From NCBI GenBank assembly GCA_964016885.1, contig OZ024741.1:26180937-26244936 (forward strand): a stretch of 64,000 bases of DNA, in the 5' to 3' direction. The notes below the pieces were generated by a model. It saw only the letters and a list, made by a program, of their open reading frames with translations, ran no database searches and was not told the DNA's origin. The DNA comes from Eledone cirrhosa. Its lineage: Eukaryota > Mollusca > Cephalopoda > Octopoda > Eledonidae. The translations under genes and the position numbers were made by a program. Positions 20,840 to 32,280 of the stretch are shown here, piece by piece (within the stretch, counting starts at the first letter, position 1; every line of letters begins with the position of its first letter).

Positions 20840-21460
20840 ATATTTCTTGTTAACGGTAAGTACAGACAAAACCAATTATATATATATATACACATAAGTC
20901 TATCTGATTCAATAACCATCTACTAAAACTGTAATTTAGTGTGTTAATTCGCGCCAAACTCTCTTTAGACACCAAATCTGTCTGAGACAGTATTTACTAT
21001 ATATATATATTTATATGTTTGTATAATATTGCCATTTATGTACATTGACCTTACACTTCAGGCACTTCGACGTTTTCACAGAATGTTGGAATTTGTCTGA
21101 GATAATTACATTAGTTATATATTTACTTAGTATTTTTTATTTTCATTCAATATTGGAATTTTTCTGGGATTTTCTTCTTCGAATAATCGTTAAGGTTTGA
21201 CAGGGAACCTAAACAGACATCGGTCAACAGGTTTAAGCAGAGATTCCAGAGCTTAATTTCACATGCTTTTCATAAACAGCGATTTAATTTTACAGAAGTA
21301 AATATATATTTACTGTCTTTTACTAGTATAGGAATGTGTGATTGCACCCTTACCCATCTTAGGAGGAAGGGTATATATATATATATATTTGTGTGTGTGT
21401 GTAGATCTTGTGTAAAATCGGGGGTATGAAACAGTTCTAGTCCTGTAGAAGCCATTTCTA
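20840..21460. other. intergenic sequence with TA repeats
   Basis: Short TA runs at 20878-20890, 21000-21010 and 21373-21388. A phrase with atgaaacagttctagtcctg at 21427-21446 also occurs at 32590-32609 (see findings). Confidence 0.5.
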
Positions 21461-21471
21461 TATTAAATGTG

Positions 21472-21473
21472 TG

Positions 21474-21562
<89 letters not shown>

Positions 21563-21592
21563 ATATATATATATATATATATGTGTGTGTAT
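21472..21592. repeat. (TA)n/(TG)n microsatellite
   Basis: Alternating runs of tatata and gtgtgtgt. Confidence 0.95.
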
Positions 21593-22055
21593 AAATATAA
21601 GGAACAATTTCACACTATATACACAGGAAAAATTGCCTTAATTTAATTTCGATGTAGTACCAGTAATATACGTGACATCTTCCAGTTGTCTATATTTCTT
21701 CAATCGAAAGCGAGGTACCTGTGTCTGGAAGTAAAACATTTAGGAGAATTTCTTTGAAAGTGGCAGAATTATTGGGACAAATTAATCAAAATTTAATAAA
21801 TATAACGAAATTCAGTAGGCATAATCATGAGCTTTCCTACCCTTTTTTGTATATTTTAACTCTTGTGTTTTCGATGCCGTTTTGTCATGGGTTTTAATAA
21901 ACCCTTACCTTTGATATTATTATTGTAACAAAAAATAATGCGATCTTCTTATTTCGAACGTGTAATAATTGTTTTTCTGTTAGGGAAACTTTAGTTTTGT
22001 ATATTAGTTAGATTTCGTTTGTATTTCAAGTACATAAATATATTTTGTTTACATT

Positions 22056-22450
22056 ATTATCATCATCATCATCAACAACAACACTGTTTAACGCCTGTTG
22101 AGACCAGATCCAGTCAGGTGATCACGTCTTGCTCATACGTTCCATATTTGGCATGGTTTCTAAGGCTGGATGCCCTCACTATCGCCAACAGCCCTACAGC
22201 ATGTACTGGAGGAATTTTATGGTGGCACCTTACAAAGTGGACTAGGTGCTTTTTATTGTGGCACTATTACTACCATGACGGCTGGGTGCGTTTTATCGTG
22301 GAACCAGCACTACCATTTTAAAGTGTGGACTAGGAACATTTTATCATGGCACCATCACTACCATGTGGACTTGATGTGTTGTTTTTTTACCGTGACACCA
22401 GCACTAACACTTTACAACGTGTACTGGGAGCATTTTATCGTGGCACGTTT
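22056..22450 (-). mobile_element. RTE-tailed SINE with expanded 3'-UTR-like repeats
   Basis: catcatcatcatcaacaaca, aaggctggatgccctcacta, then several repeats of a module with gtggactaggtgctttttat and tgtggcacYatYactaccat. The module repeats about five times, more than in other copies. Confidence 0.65.
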
Positions 22451-22903
22451 AAAGCAAAACATTTAAAATTTTGTGGAATAATTTTAGTAAATCGCTCCTT
22501 GTTCTTCATTAACTAATTCAAATACAGTGTATTTCGTTAGAAATACTGTAAAGAAAGTATTAAAACACGGAAGGAACCTCCTATAGGAATCTGTTTAAAC
22601 ATACACAGGTATAAGCTGTAACATAATATGCTTTATGACAAGAAAAGTTTAAAGAATTTCATGTGACATGATGGGGCTGACGTATTGTGATGGGCCTAGG
22701 AATGGAAAAATGACTTCCATTGCTTTTAGATGGTTGACATTTCTCTCTAGCAATGTCATCAGTCTGACAGAATTAGTCAGCTGACAATTAAAGAAAATCC
22801 TAAAGGGGAGTTTATTATTTTCAGAAGTTTAGCATGAGAAAATGTTAAAGACCCAATCTTAAGTGATATTATGGGTGTATGCACAGGACCATTGTGTATT
22901 ATA

Positions 22904-23035
22904 GTTTCTTATTTAGGCAAAAGGCCAAACATTTGTGGGCAGTGGAAAGTTGACTAAATCAACCTCAGTAGTTGACTGGTACTTTATTTTATCAACCTCG
23001 GTAGGATGAAGACAAAGATAACTCAGAAAATAAAG
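22904..23035 (-). mobile_element. tRNA-like SINE family A, 3' part, minus
   Basis: Reads ttatttaggcaaaaggccaa, gactggtactttattttatc and aacctcggtaggatgaagac. The head is missing. Confidence 0.7.
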
Positions 23036-24097
23036 AGCCAGAAGAAATACTTTTGTGAATTTGTCTTACACTCATTTTTGTTTGTTAATAATGAAAATAG
23101 GATAACAGTATATTAGCCATGGTTGTTCTATGAAACAAACTGATATTTTAAAGGGTTCCTCCGATAAGTTAACTCTTCCAGCATAATTTTATATAGGAAC
23201 CATATTTTAAGTTACTATTTTAATAGCACAGTAAGGTGTGTTTTTTTTTTTTTACTGTGGCATCAGCACTACCACTTTACAGAGTGTACGAGAAGCATCT
23301 TATTGTGACACCTAAATAAATTGAAAGCAAAACGTTTAAAATTTTCTAATAATTTTAGTAAATCTCTACAAGTTCTTTATTAACTAATTCAAATGCTGTG
23401 TATTTCAATAGAAATATGGCAACAGAAGGTTTAAAACACTAAAGAAACCTGCCTATAGGAGGCTGGCTAAACATATACCATAAAGCATATTGTTGTTACA
23501 GCTCTGGTCAAGCAGGCCTATGATTATAGGCTTTCCAGTCTATTTTTTCTATGTCTAGGGAACCTAAGATGATATCCACCAACCTGCTAGAAGTAACTTT
23601 CAAATTCCTTAGACTCCTCATTCAAACATCACTTCTACAACTAAAGTATATTTACATTTATACAAGACAGACAATTATTTTAACTCTCCTCTATTCTACA
23701 AAACTTCTAACAGTTGCTAGACTTATTCCATGTTGCAACCCAACTTAGCTTCAAAGGGGTGTCATATTTTAGAGTATGTAATCATTTGGACAATATGTCC
23801 CCAGTCCCACCTACAATAAAGATAGGATGGTTATCTATGGAATGCATATCAAACAATGTAGTGGTCTCTATATTTGTATAAATGCATATGAATGACACTT
23901 GACAATTTTGTTTATGTAATCTAGTTGTCAAAGCCAACACTACATGTTAATGTGTGGGGGTGTTAGCAGCTGTCTGTGATTATTACATCTATAAATTAGT
24001 ATCAATTTGGTTAATGAGAAATTTGAGGAATTGCTGTGACAGGAACACAAGAAAGGGGCTTTCATAGAAGCTCCCTTGGAAGGTTGAAGTTCTTCAT
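23036..24097. other. intergenic, nothing recognised
   Basis: About 1 kb of AT-rich sequence. A phrase near 23266-23320 (ggcatcagcactaccacttt) resembles the module at 22056-22450. The sequence at 22455-22620 (gcaaaacatttaaaattttg) also recurs at 23328-23470, so a local duplication is likely. Confidence 0.45.
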
Positions 24098-24245
24098 ATA
24101 TTTTTACGTCCATTTTTTCCATGCCTGCCTTGGTTGGACTCTTAAATTTTGGGAAGGTTTTACTGGCTGGATGTCCTTCCTATAACCAATTACTTTACAT
24201 CATGAACTGGTTGCATTTTATTGTACCACCATCACTAGAGAGGTT
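24098..24245 (-). mobile_element. RTE-tailed SINE tail, diverged
   Basis: tttttacgtccattttttcc, atgcctgccttggttgg, ggctggatgtccttcctata and tgtaccaccatcactagaga. Confidence 0.55.
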
Positions 24246-24294
24246 GTCTGACTGATTTTATTCAAAGTAACTACCCTCCTAGATGGGTTGCCTT

Positions 24295-24690
24295 TGCTAC
24301 GGCTTACAGAGCCCACGTCTACCATGTGCTGGCTTACAAAGCCCACGTCTACCATGTGCTGGCTTACAGAGCCCATGTCTACCATGTGCTGGCTTACAGA
24401 GCCCACGTCTACCTCGTGCTGGCTTACAGAGCCCACGTCTACCTCGTGCTGGCTTACAGAGCCCACGTCTACCTCGTGCTGGCTTACAGAGCCCACGTCT
24501 ACCATGTGCTGGCTTACAGAGCCCACGTCTACCACGTGCTGGCTTACAGAACCCATGTCTACCACGTGCTGGCTTACAGAACCCATGTCTACCACGTGCT
24601 GGCTTACAGAACCCACGTCTACCATGTGCTGGCCTACAGAGCCCATGTCTACCATGTGCTGGCCTACAGAGCCCATGTTTACATGCAGCC
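24295..24690. repeat. 30-bp minisatellite, about 13 copies
   Basis: Unit made of gctggcttacagagcccacg and tctaccatgt. Because 30 is a multiple of 3, several frames on both strands are open and give false repeat proteins. Variants are catgt/cacgt/ctcgt and gcccacg/acccatg. Confidence 0.95.
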
Positions 24691-24699
24691 TTATTTATT

Positions 24700-25485
24700 C
24701 ACAGTAACTGTCCTCCTAGATGGGTTACTGCCTTCTCTGCAGCTTACAGGGCCATTGTTGAGGTTGAACATCCTCTTGTATCCACCAGATATCAATAAAA
24801 TAAGTCCTAATGACTGAGGTTATAGATGACTGAACAAAATCGAGTATTCCTCAAGCAGCTCAGTCTACCTAGGCTGTAAACAGGTACCACAAGGTAAGAC
24901 TAACACATGACTGTAACAATCATTGGTCTGTTGGTGTTGATTTCAATCCTTGTGGATCTTTTAGTATAATGGGCTCTACTAACCACACTTACATTGTGTC
25001 CATAGGATCTGTGTGGACCAGCTTTCAATAGATATTTTTATTTATCCCCAGGTCAGTCATGATTGAGCAGGTCTATTATTGATGTTCCATCTTGTATTTT
25101 GTATATTTATTTTGTAATCTGTCCTGCTTTTCTTTTTTTAAGATGACAGGATGTAATTTAACAGAGGTTTTGCTGCTATTGGTTACTCGGTGACCTTACA
25201 GTCCTCTGAATTATGATACTTACCTGTATATACTAGAAGTGGTGACCCTTGTACTTTGTCCATTGTTTTTGTCTGTCTGCCTTTCATAGTATTGAAGGTT
25301 GGACAGTTGTTACAACTTGAGTCAGTTCTTATTCAGAGTTATTTGCTTTTCTAGATCAATTGGTCAACCATGTCTTGCTTGTAGATTTTATATTTTCTCT
25401 ATTTAAATCTTTTAACATCTTGGACCAAATTTCACCCACCCAGATTCTTTGCAAAGAGGTTAGTCCTTTGCTCTAGATGCACCTC
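24700..25485. other. intergenic, nothing recognised
   Basis: No ORF or repeat with confidence. Confidence 0.4.
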
Positions 25486-25489
25486 ATAT

Positions 25490-25950
25490 ACAGGGTTATT
25501 CAAAGACAATGAACCGATTTCATGACGCATTGCTTCAGTTCTCAAGCATCGTCATGGAATGAGTCAGTGACCATTTGAAAGAGGAGTTTTCTAAGTTTTG
25601 AATGGCTGCCACAGGAGCGCTGTAGTTGCGTCGTTCCTCCGGCAACGTTCAGTTGTTTGTTTACCCTCAGAATGGCGAGTCCTCAGCAAAAGGCGTTCTT
25701 TGTGCTTGGCCTGCGAGATCCCCAGACCTCACCATGTGTGATTTTTTTCTTGTGGGGTATGTAAAAGATCGCGTTTATGATCCCCCGCTACCCACTAACC
25801 TCGATAACCTTAAACATCGAATAACAACAGCAATCAACTCAGTGGATCGTGATATGCTGATGTGCATCTGGGAGGAATTCTCTTATCGCATTGATGTTGC
25901 CCGTGTTGCAGGTAGTGACCACATTGAACACTTGTAAGACAGAAAATAAA
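25490..25950 (+). mobile_element. internally deleted mariner-like DNA transposon
   Basis: The left part (tacagggttattcaaagaca, atgaaccgatttcatgacgc) looks like the inverted terminal repeat and 5' UTR of a Tc1/mariner-type element. It is followed by the first codons of a transposase (ATG at 25672) and then directly by the transposase C terminus. The matching right terminal repeat is not seen, so the 3' end is lost or diverged. Confidence 0.65.
25672..25937 (+). pseudogene. mariner-like transposase remnant
   Basis: Starts atggcgagtcctcagcaaaa (MASPQQKA). In another frame it reads WPARSPDLTMCDFFLVGYVK, then RVYDPPLPTNLDNLKHRITT and ends IDVARVAGSDHIEHL. WPxxSPDLxxxDFFLWG is the last catalytic-Asp block of Tc1/mariner-superfamily transposases. 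Here the normal W of FLWG is V. Everything between the N terminus and this block, including the first two catalytic acids, is deleted. It cannot be active. Confidence 0.75.
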
Positions 25951-26274
25951 AGTTGATTGTGAGTAGAATACTTGTGACTTAGCTGGAGTTTTCTATTGCT
26001 TTTGCTTATTAAAATATTGCGTTATGAAATATTATTGGGACTGGATTTAAAAGATCAGCAAAATATTCTCGCCACCGTGTGAGAATGCATCTCTCTTCAG
26101 AGAGAAGAACCTGAGACGAGTTCCTTAAAGTAGGTGTGGAGGAAGGCTTCTTATTTTTGAAGTCGGTGGATGGTCTGCCAGAATACTTTATTTGCTGATC
26201 TGAAATCAGATTCCAGCTTAACCCCAAAGTCCCTCCCACCCATGTCTTAATCTTAAATGCCTTTACTGTCTCTA

Positions 26275-26460
26275 TATAATTTTTCACACCTGCTTCTACC
26301 GCAAGTACAAGAAGAGGGACTTATTTCCAAGCCAAGCTTTGTAAACCTTCTTTGTTTGGTGGGGCTTGATTTCTATGGCTGGATGCCCTTCCTAGCACTA
26401 ATCACTTTACAGTGTGTACTGAGTGTGTTAATCCTGGCACCAACACTAGAGAGGTTACTT
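26275..26460 (-). mobile_element. RTE-tailed SINE 3' part, diverged
   Basis: gcttgatttctatggctgga, tgcccttcctagcactaatc, actttacagtgtgtactgag. The head and the gatgat tail are not visible. Confidence 0.5.
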
Positions 26461-27055
26461 AAGTATTCTGTACTCTATAAAAGGTTACTTAAGGGCATGG
26501 TTAAAAGAAGCAGGAAGTATTGACCAGGGTGAAAGAGAAGTCAGGATAAATGTAAGTGGGGCAGTGGAAATAATGGCTTAGGGTTTAGGGAGAGGAACTG
26601 TCAGTGGGAGGACCAAAGAATAGATGTTCTTAATGTTGAGGCCAATCTTAAACAAAACTATGATTAAAGGTGTTCCATTTGTGACCAACCTGCCTCATGT
26701 ATTTTTTTCTAGATAAAATACATCTTGGATTTCATTATCCAATGTTTCCTTCCTTTTTTTTTTTTTTAGAAAAAGGAGATTTTGCTGTGATTTCCAACAT
26801 GTCGCTACCCTCATTGGTTCATATAAAGTTGAAAATCTAGGAAGTGTATGAGGGGGAAGTATTAATAGAGATGGATGGGAATATATTGATGAAGAAGTGG
26901 GAAGATAATCAAAGACAAGGCACTAATAACACAGGTTGTGATACCAGTTGTTGTTGTTTAGCTCCAGGCCATTCCTGATCCAGCAGACATATGATGAAAG
27001 GTGTTCTAGTTGTCATCATGTTATCTTATTTTGTGTTTGTATTACTGTGTATCTG
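26461..27055. other. intergenic, nothing recognised
   Basis: Contains a T-run at 26752-26766. No ORF. Confidence 0.4.
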
Positions 27056-27059
27056 GTTA

Positions 27060-28190
27060 AGAATAGGTGCATCATATCTCTCCATGTCATAGAATAGGTG
27101 CATCATATCTCTCCATGTCATAGAATAGGTGCATCATATCTCTCCATGTCATAGAATAGGTGCATCATATCTCTCCATGTCATAGAATAGGTGCATCATA
27201 TCTCTCCATGTCATAGAATAGGTGCATCATATCTCTCCATGTCATAGAATAGGTGCATCATATCTCTCCATGTCATAGAATAGGTGCATCATATCTCTCC
27301 ATGTCATAGAATAGGTGCATCATATCTCTCCATGTCATAGAATAGGTGCATCATATCTCTCCATGTCATAGAATAGGTGCATCATATCTCTCCATGTCAT
27401 AGAATAGGTGCATCATATCTCTCCATGTCATAGAATAGGTGCATCATATCTCTCCATGTCATAGAATAGGTGCATCATATCTCTCCATGTCATAGAATAG
27501 GTGCATCATATCTCTCCATGTCATAAGAATAGGTGCATCATATCTCTCCATGTCATAGAATAGGTGCATCATATCTTTCCATGTCATAGAATAGCTGCAT
27601 CATATCTCTCCATGTCATAAGAATAGGTGCATCATATCTCTCCATGTCATAAGAATAGGTGCATCATATCTCTCCATGTCATAGAATAGGTGCATCATAT
27701 CTCTCCATGTCATAAGAATAGGTGCATCATATCTCTCCATGTCATAAGAATAGGTGCATCATATCTCTCCATGTCATAGAATAGGTGCATCATATCTCTC
27801 CATGTCATAGAATAGGTGCATCATATCTCTCCATGTCATAAGAATAGGTGCATCATATCTCTCCATGTCATAGAATAGGTGCATCATATCTCTCCATGTC
27901 ATAGAATAGGTGCATCATATCTCTCCATGTCATAGAATAGGTGCATCATATCTCTCCATGTCATAAGAATAGGTGCATCATATCTCTCCATGTCATAGAA
28001 TAGGTGCATCATATCTCTCCATGTCATAAGAATAGGTGCATCATATCACTACATGTCATAGAATAGGTGCATCATATCTCTCCATGTCATAAGAATAGGT
28101 GCATCATATCTCTCCATGTCATAAGAATAGGTGCATCATATCTCTCCATGTCATAAGAATAGGTGCATCATATCTCTCCATGTCATGAGT
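27060..28190 (+). repeat. 31/32-bp minisatellite, about 36 copies
   Basis: Unit made of agaataggtgcatcatatct and ctccatgtcat, with a 32-base variant having an extra a (cataagaatagg). The first 15 or so copies are the 31-base form. The 32-base form first appears near 27524 and is interspersed after that, which suggests several rounds of multi-unit duplication. Confidence 0.95.
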
Positions 28191-28330
28191 GGCAACTAAA
28201 AGGGTTGGTGCCACAAATGGCATCTAGCTGTAAAACATTGTCTCAAAAAGGATCTCATGATGAGTAAGAGGCCTGTTATGGGGCCCTGCAAGGCTGAACC
28301 CTGCTTTAACAGGGAAAATTACTTTAAAAT
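28191..28330. mobile_element. dispersed repeat fragment, type unknown
   Basis: Has ggttggtgccacaaatggca, aaacattgtctcaaaaagga and ggggccctgcaaggctgaac. A related composition occurs at 18870-19010 (gcaaggctgtacaagacccc). The class is unknown. Confidence 0.3.
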
Positions 28331-28518
28331 ACTTTTTTGTTTTCTCATGTAGTGTATCTGAGTGCTTCTTTATTTTATTATGAAAATTTGTAATTGGAGT
28401 GAAATTTGGCTGTTATTTCTAGCAGGTTGAGTGACTGCATAGAGGTTTCCCTTCAACTTGCCAGTTTAAGATCCAAGTATTTCTTCCAATAGGGAGAAAG
28501 TTTTGCCATATCAATTGC

Positions 28519-28620
28519 CATCATCATTGTTTTTACACATCTACTTTTCTATGCTGGCATGGGTAGGACAAGGCATCTTGAGGCAGTTTTCTGGGTGTCC
28601 TTCCTCACACTAGCCTATAC
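28519..28620 (-). mobile_element. RTE-tailed SINE tail fragment
   Basis: catcatcattgtttttacac, ctatgctggcatgggtagga and ctgggtgtccttcctcac. Confidence 0.5.
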
Positions 28621-28974
28621 AATCTCATATATTTCATCATCTTTGTTGAACTAAATTACAGGACAAATTGTTTATAAGGAATATAAACATCATCGCTTGC
28701 TTTAACTCTTTACATCCTGTATCACATGAAAGAGGCATTCTTGAAAAATACAAAACAGTAGTGATTGCATCACTTAAATAACTGCACTTTTTGGTTACTG
28801 CAAATTTTCACAATTTGTCCATTAGTAACATTAGTAGATATAATTAAACATTTGAATTAACCTGGTTTTAGATATTTTCTGTTAAATCAGGATATTAAGA
28901 GTTAAACATTGTCAAAACGAAGATACACACAGTAAACTGACACTCACACACATATATCTATCTATCTATCTAAG

Positions 28975-29095
28975 GCAGGTAAAATTCCCGAGATCCATGG
29001 ACGAGTTCTCTCCAGCGGTCTCTGTCCCTCATTATCGCTGCCATGTCCTGCGTCTCCAACAGACCAGTGTCTGTCCTTAGGGCATCAACATACGT
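28975..29095 (-). mobile_element. LINE C-terminal fragment (distinct RTE-like family)
   Basis: The minus strand reads YVDALRTDTGLLETQDMAAI then MRDRDRWRELVHGS, similar to the last residues of RTE-type ORFs. A ctatctatct repeat lies at its edge. Confidence 0.55.
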
Positions 29096-29143
29096 ATATA
29101 TATATACAATATATTAATAAATGGAAACTATATTTATAAAACC

Positions 29144-29208
29144 ATAATTATTATATATATTTCAAGGGCTACCGAGGCAGTCTTGGTGCGCTTACATCAG
29201 ATAAAATA
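29144..29208 (-). ncRNA. mutated hammerhead motif, left arm
   Basis: Minus-strand copy of the motif at 29276-29340. The core CTGATGA has become CTGATGT and the 3' strand of stem I is altered (ATAATTAT). GAAA and stem II are kept with one A-C mismatch. Probably inactive. Confidence 0.55.
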
Positions 29209-29275
29209 CAAGATTTGTTTTATAAATATTGACATAACCGTGGAAAAACAACCTTGACGGTTGAAAGTTCGCTTG

Positions 29276-29340
29276 TATTTTATCTGATGAAAGCTCACCA
29301 AGACTGCCTTGGTAGCCCTTGAAATATATATAATAAAATA
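29276..29340 (+). ncRNA. candidate type I hammerhead ribozyme
   Basis: Stem I is TATTTTAT (29276-29283) paired with ATAAAATA (29333-29340), 8 bp. The core CTGATGA is at 29284-29290. Stem II spans 29291-29320: ACCAAG pairs with CTTGGT, plus AAG/CTT and CT/AG around a small bulge. GAAA is at 29321-29324. A short stem III, A-TATATA-T, precedes the expected UA cleavage dinucleotide. All invariant core bases are present. It would self-cleave after 29332. Confidence 0.7.
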
Positions 29341-29496
29341 ACTATGGTTTTATAAATATAGTTTCCATTTATTAATATATTGAATATTTACTCCAGTAAC
29401 TTGTTGAGTGCTTTATATCAGTTATAAACTTTTAAGCTTGTTGGAATCCCAACAAATTAAATATAACTTCTGCATATATATATATACTGTAAATAT

Positions 29497-29640
29497 GGTT
29501 GGCATTTGGAAGGGCATCCAGCCATTCAAACTGGGCTAGAAGCAGTCTTGTATGAGCAAGACACTGTCACCTGACCCGACTTGCTTCAAGTAAGACAACC
29601 CGTCTAACCTATGGAAAAATGGACATTAAACGATGATGAT
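29497..29640 (+). mobile_element. RTE-tailed SINE 3' part
   Basis: ggttggcatttggaagggca, tccagccattcaaactgg, cgacttgcttcaagtaagac, then aatggacattaaacgatgat and a short tail. Confidence 0.7.
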
Positions 29641-29897
29641 ATATATATATACACACACACACACATACAACAGGATTCTTTACAGTGTTTGTCTACCAAA
29701 TTTACTGACAAGTCATTGGTCAGTTCAAAACTGTAGTAAAAGACACTTGTCCAAAGTGCCACACAATCTGTTGAAACTTCAAACCACAGCAAACATTACA
29801 TGTATGAAACTAATTACAAGTAGGACACAGGTTAGTTATTTGCTTAATTAGGTAAGAAAAGAAACATACCCAGTGATTGGCATAACATTTCAACTGT

Positions 29898-31165
29898 TAC
29901 AAAGGCAAAGGGGATGCACTGGAGACAGGTAGTTATAGGGACATCAAATTATTGGATCAGATTATGAAGGTTACTGAAAGAATAATAGCAAAACTGATTA
30001 TTGACAGAATTAATCTTGATGAGATACAGTTTAACTTTATGTCAGGTAGAAACATTACTAATGCCATCTTCTTAGCAAAACAGCTGCAGAAGTACTTAGC
30101 TAAGAATAAGCCTGAAAAAAGCCTTTGACAAAATCCCATACTTTGTAATTTGGGGGTTGCTTAGGAAGCTAGGGATGTATAAATAGCTTGTGATGGCTGT
30201 ACAAGTCATGTACAGCGGTGCAATCAGCAAGTTAAGAGTTAACAATGTGTACAGTGATGAATTTAGTGTGAAAGCTGGAGTCTACCGGGGCTTAGTTCAT
30301 AGGCACCTCCTGTTTATTATAATCCCCCAGACTGTAACAGAATTCAAGAATGGCTGCCCATGGGAGCTCCTATATGCTGATGATCTAGCACTCATAGCAG
30401 AAAATGTAGAAGAATTATAGAAGAAATTACAGACATAGAAACAAAATATGGAAGTAAAAGAATTTAAAGTAAACTTAGCAAAGATTGAATTTCTAGTACG
30501 TAGGAAAAGGTTAGGACTCTGCTACCATAAGGAAAATGGTTGTGTTTAATAAGCAGAAGAGGTACATTAATATCACAGTCTGACAGAGAAGGTAGACTCC
30601 TGTATATGGCATTACACAGGAGTAGTCAACAGTAAGGTTACCCATGAAATAAAACTTCCCAAATGTGCAGAAGGCTCACTAAAAGTAGTAGAAAACTTTT
30701 GCTATCTAGGTAACTTCATTAACAATGGAGGTGGATGTACTGAAAATGTAGCCAGAGTAAGAACAGGGTGGAAGAAGTTTACTTCTGCTAACAACAATCA
30801 GCTTCTTTCTCAGAGTGAAAGTTAGACTGTATGATGTCTGTGTTGAAACTGCAATACTGCATGGTAACAAGACACTGGCTCTGAATGCAGAAGAGTTGCA
30901 ACTGCTGGATGTGTAATGTGTGCAGAAACTGTTGAGCACAATTGAGCTGAATATTAGAGGAATCAGGTGTAGTGTGCAAGAGATGGCTGTGTTAGTATGG
31001 ACTTGTGATGTGTATGGAGAATTATAACTATGAAGAAATGCTGAGCACTTGAAGTAGATTGGACATGTGGAAGGAGATTATAGAAAACATAGGACTGAGT
31101 GGTGAAGAATAACCTCAAGAAACTGAACCACACGAAGTAGATGACACAAGACTGTGCAGATCAGA
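29898..31165 (+). mobile_element. decayed RTE LINE copy
   Basis: Starts near aggcaaaggggatgcactgg (KGDALETG.YRDIKLLDQI). Blocks of RT follow in several frames: GCPWELLYADDLALIAENVE near 30348-30410, NLAKIEFLVRRK, then VVENFCYLGNFINNGGGC near 30690 and RVRTGWKKF. Many stops and indels. The 3' tail is not clear; the element ends near 31165 in unrecognised sequence. Confidence 0.8.
30190..30420 (+). pseudogene. RTE reverse transcriptase remnant
   Basis: The longest surviving frame of this copy, 76 residues: AVQVMYSGAISKLRVNNVYS DEF, then GVYRGLVHRHLLFIIIPQTV and YADDLALIAENVEEL. In intact relatives the middle block is GVHQGSVLSPLLFIIALQAI, so the QG of RT block 4 is lost. Confidence 0.75.
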
Positions 31166-31253
31166 GACTTACTATGTGTGAGGAGGTCCGTCCACCAGTA
31201 CAAACACAGTAACATGGATTATTTGAAAAAATTAAAGGTGGTGGCAGCAGCAT

Positions 31254-31460
31254 TTAACCCTTCATTACTGTATATATACTATTATATTTTCACAGTAAAG
31301 GCTTTACCTCACATGATATTGAATCTATGAGATTTTGATATTATTTATTTTCAGAACAATGCCTTAATGTCAGTATGAGTGGCCGGTTACAGCCGGTTTG
31401 AACAAAAAGAGTTGAGAAAATTCTGGCCAGATACAGCTGGTTTAAACACTAAAGGGTTAA
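31254..31460 (+). mobile_element. piggyBac-like MITE copy 3
   Basis: TTAA-CCCTTCATTACTG at the left, AAAGGG-TTAA at the right. The interior has cctcacatgatattgaatct and gtatgagtggccggttacag. Confidence 0.7.
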
Positions 31461-32160
31461 GATGTATTCACAACTCTCTCTTCTGTGACCACACTATGAT
31501 ACCAACTAGACTATATTGATTAAAAGGAGTGGGGAGGGAAAATGATTGGCTGATTGGCACCTCTCCACATCATTTCACCAGTTCCCATCACCATTATTAT
31601 CTCTATCACTCTTAGTAACACCATTATGCTCTCCCTCTTGTTTCCATTAACACTTCCACACACTTTGTCTCTCTTTCCTATTAACACTATCTCTCTCTCT
31701 CTCTCATTATCACTATCACTTTCTCTCTCTCTCCTATTAACACTATCACTTTATCTCTCTCACACCATCACCCCTTACCTTGACATTGGATCTAATATTT
31801 ACATCATACTTTCTCTCCCTAATAAGTCCTCTTGTTGACATTTTCCACTCCAATTCACCATCATTTATAATATCCATTACTTTCACCCATATTCAATACT
31901 ATCACACACACACCCTCTCTTCTGCATGAGATTCTCGACAGACATCTACCACTTTCTTCCCTCTGGTACTCATCATCCACTCTCTCATATCATGCTATTC
32001 TATCCTGTTGCTCATGTTGGTTTCCTACCCATCAAACCACTCTTGCTCTCCATTCTACCAAACCATCAGTCTGTTTTTTCCTATCTTCTACCAACTCTGA
32101 CAATTCCATAGCTTAAAGAATTAGTATATATACATACATGCATATATATGTTTGTGTGTG
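31461..32160. other. pyrimidine-rich intergenic sequence
   Basis: tctctctctc blocks at about 31680-31765; no gene. The ORFs are low complexity. Confidence 0.5.
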
Positions 32161-32165
32161 TATAC

Positions 32166-32280
32166 ATACATCATCATCATCACCATCATTTAATGTCCAT
32201 TTTCCACGCTAGTATGGGTAGAACGGGCTTTCCTTTTGTGAGAGATCAGGTCGGAGGACCTTGTTTCACTAACGCAGAAA
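32166..32280 (-). mobile_element. RTE-tailed SINE tail fragment
   Basis: catcatcatcaccatcattt, aatgtccattttccacgcta, gtatgggtagaacgggc. Confidence 0.6.

Larger units (their letters stand above)
29108..29383. mobile_element. foldback element with outward hammerhead motifs
   Basis: Left arm (caatatattaataaatggaa ... ttcaagggctaccgaggcag ... ataaaatacaag) and right arm (cttgtattttatctgatg ... ggtagcccttgaaatatata ... tccatttattaatatattg) are inverted repeats of about 105 bp around a 60-base centre. No protein is coded. Each arm contains a hammerhead-ribozyme-like sequence reading outward. This layout fits a non-autonomous Penelope-related or similar retroelement; that is inference. Confidence 0.75.

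Noticed and set aside
24218..24817. Repeat proteins of 139-171 residues in four frames
   Set aside because: A 30-bp tandem repeat keeps several frames open at once; no start context, splice sites or codon bias.
27060..28190. CRISPR-like array
   Set aside because: The units are contiguous direct repeats with no variable spacers, in eukaryotic DNA.
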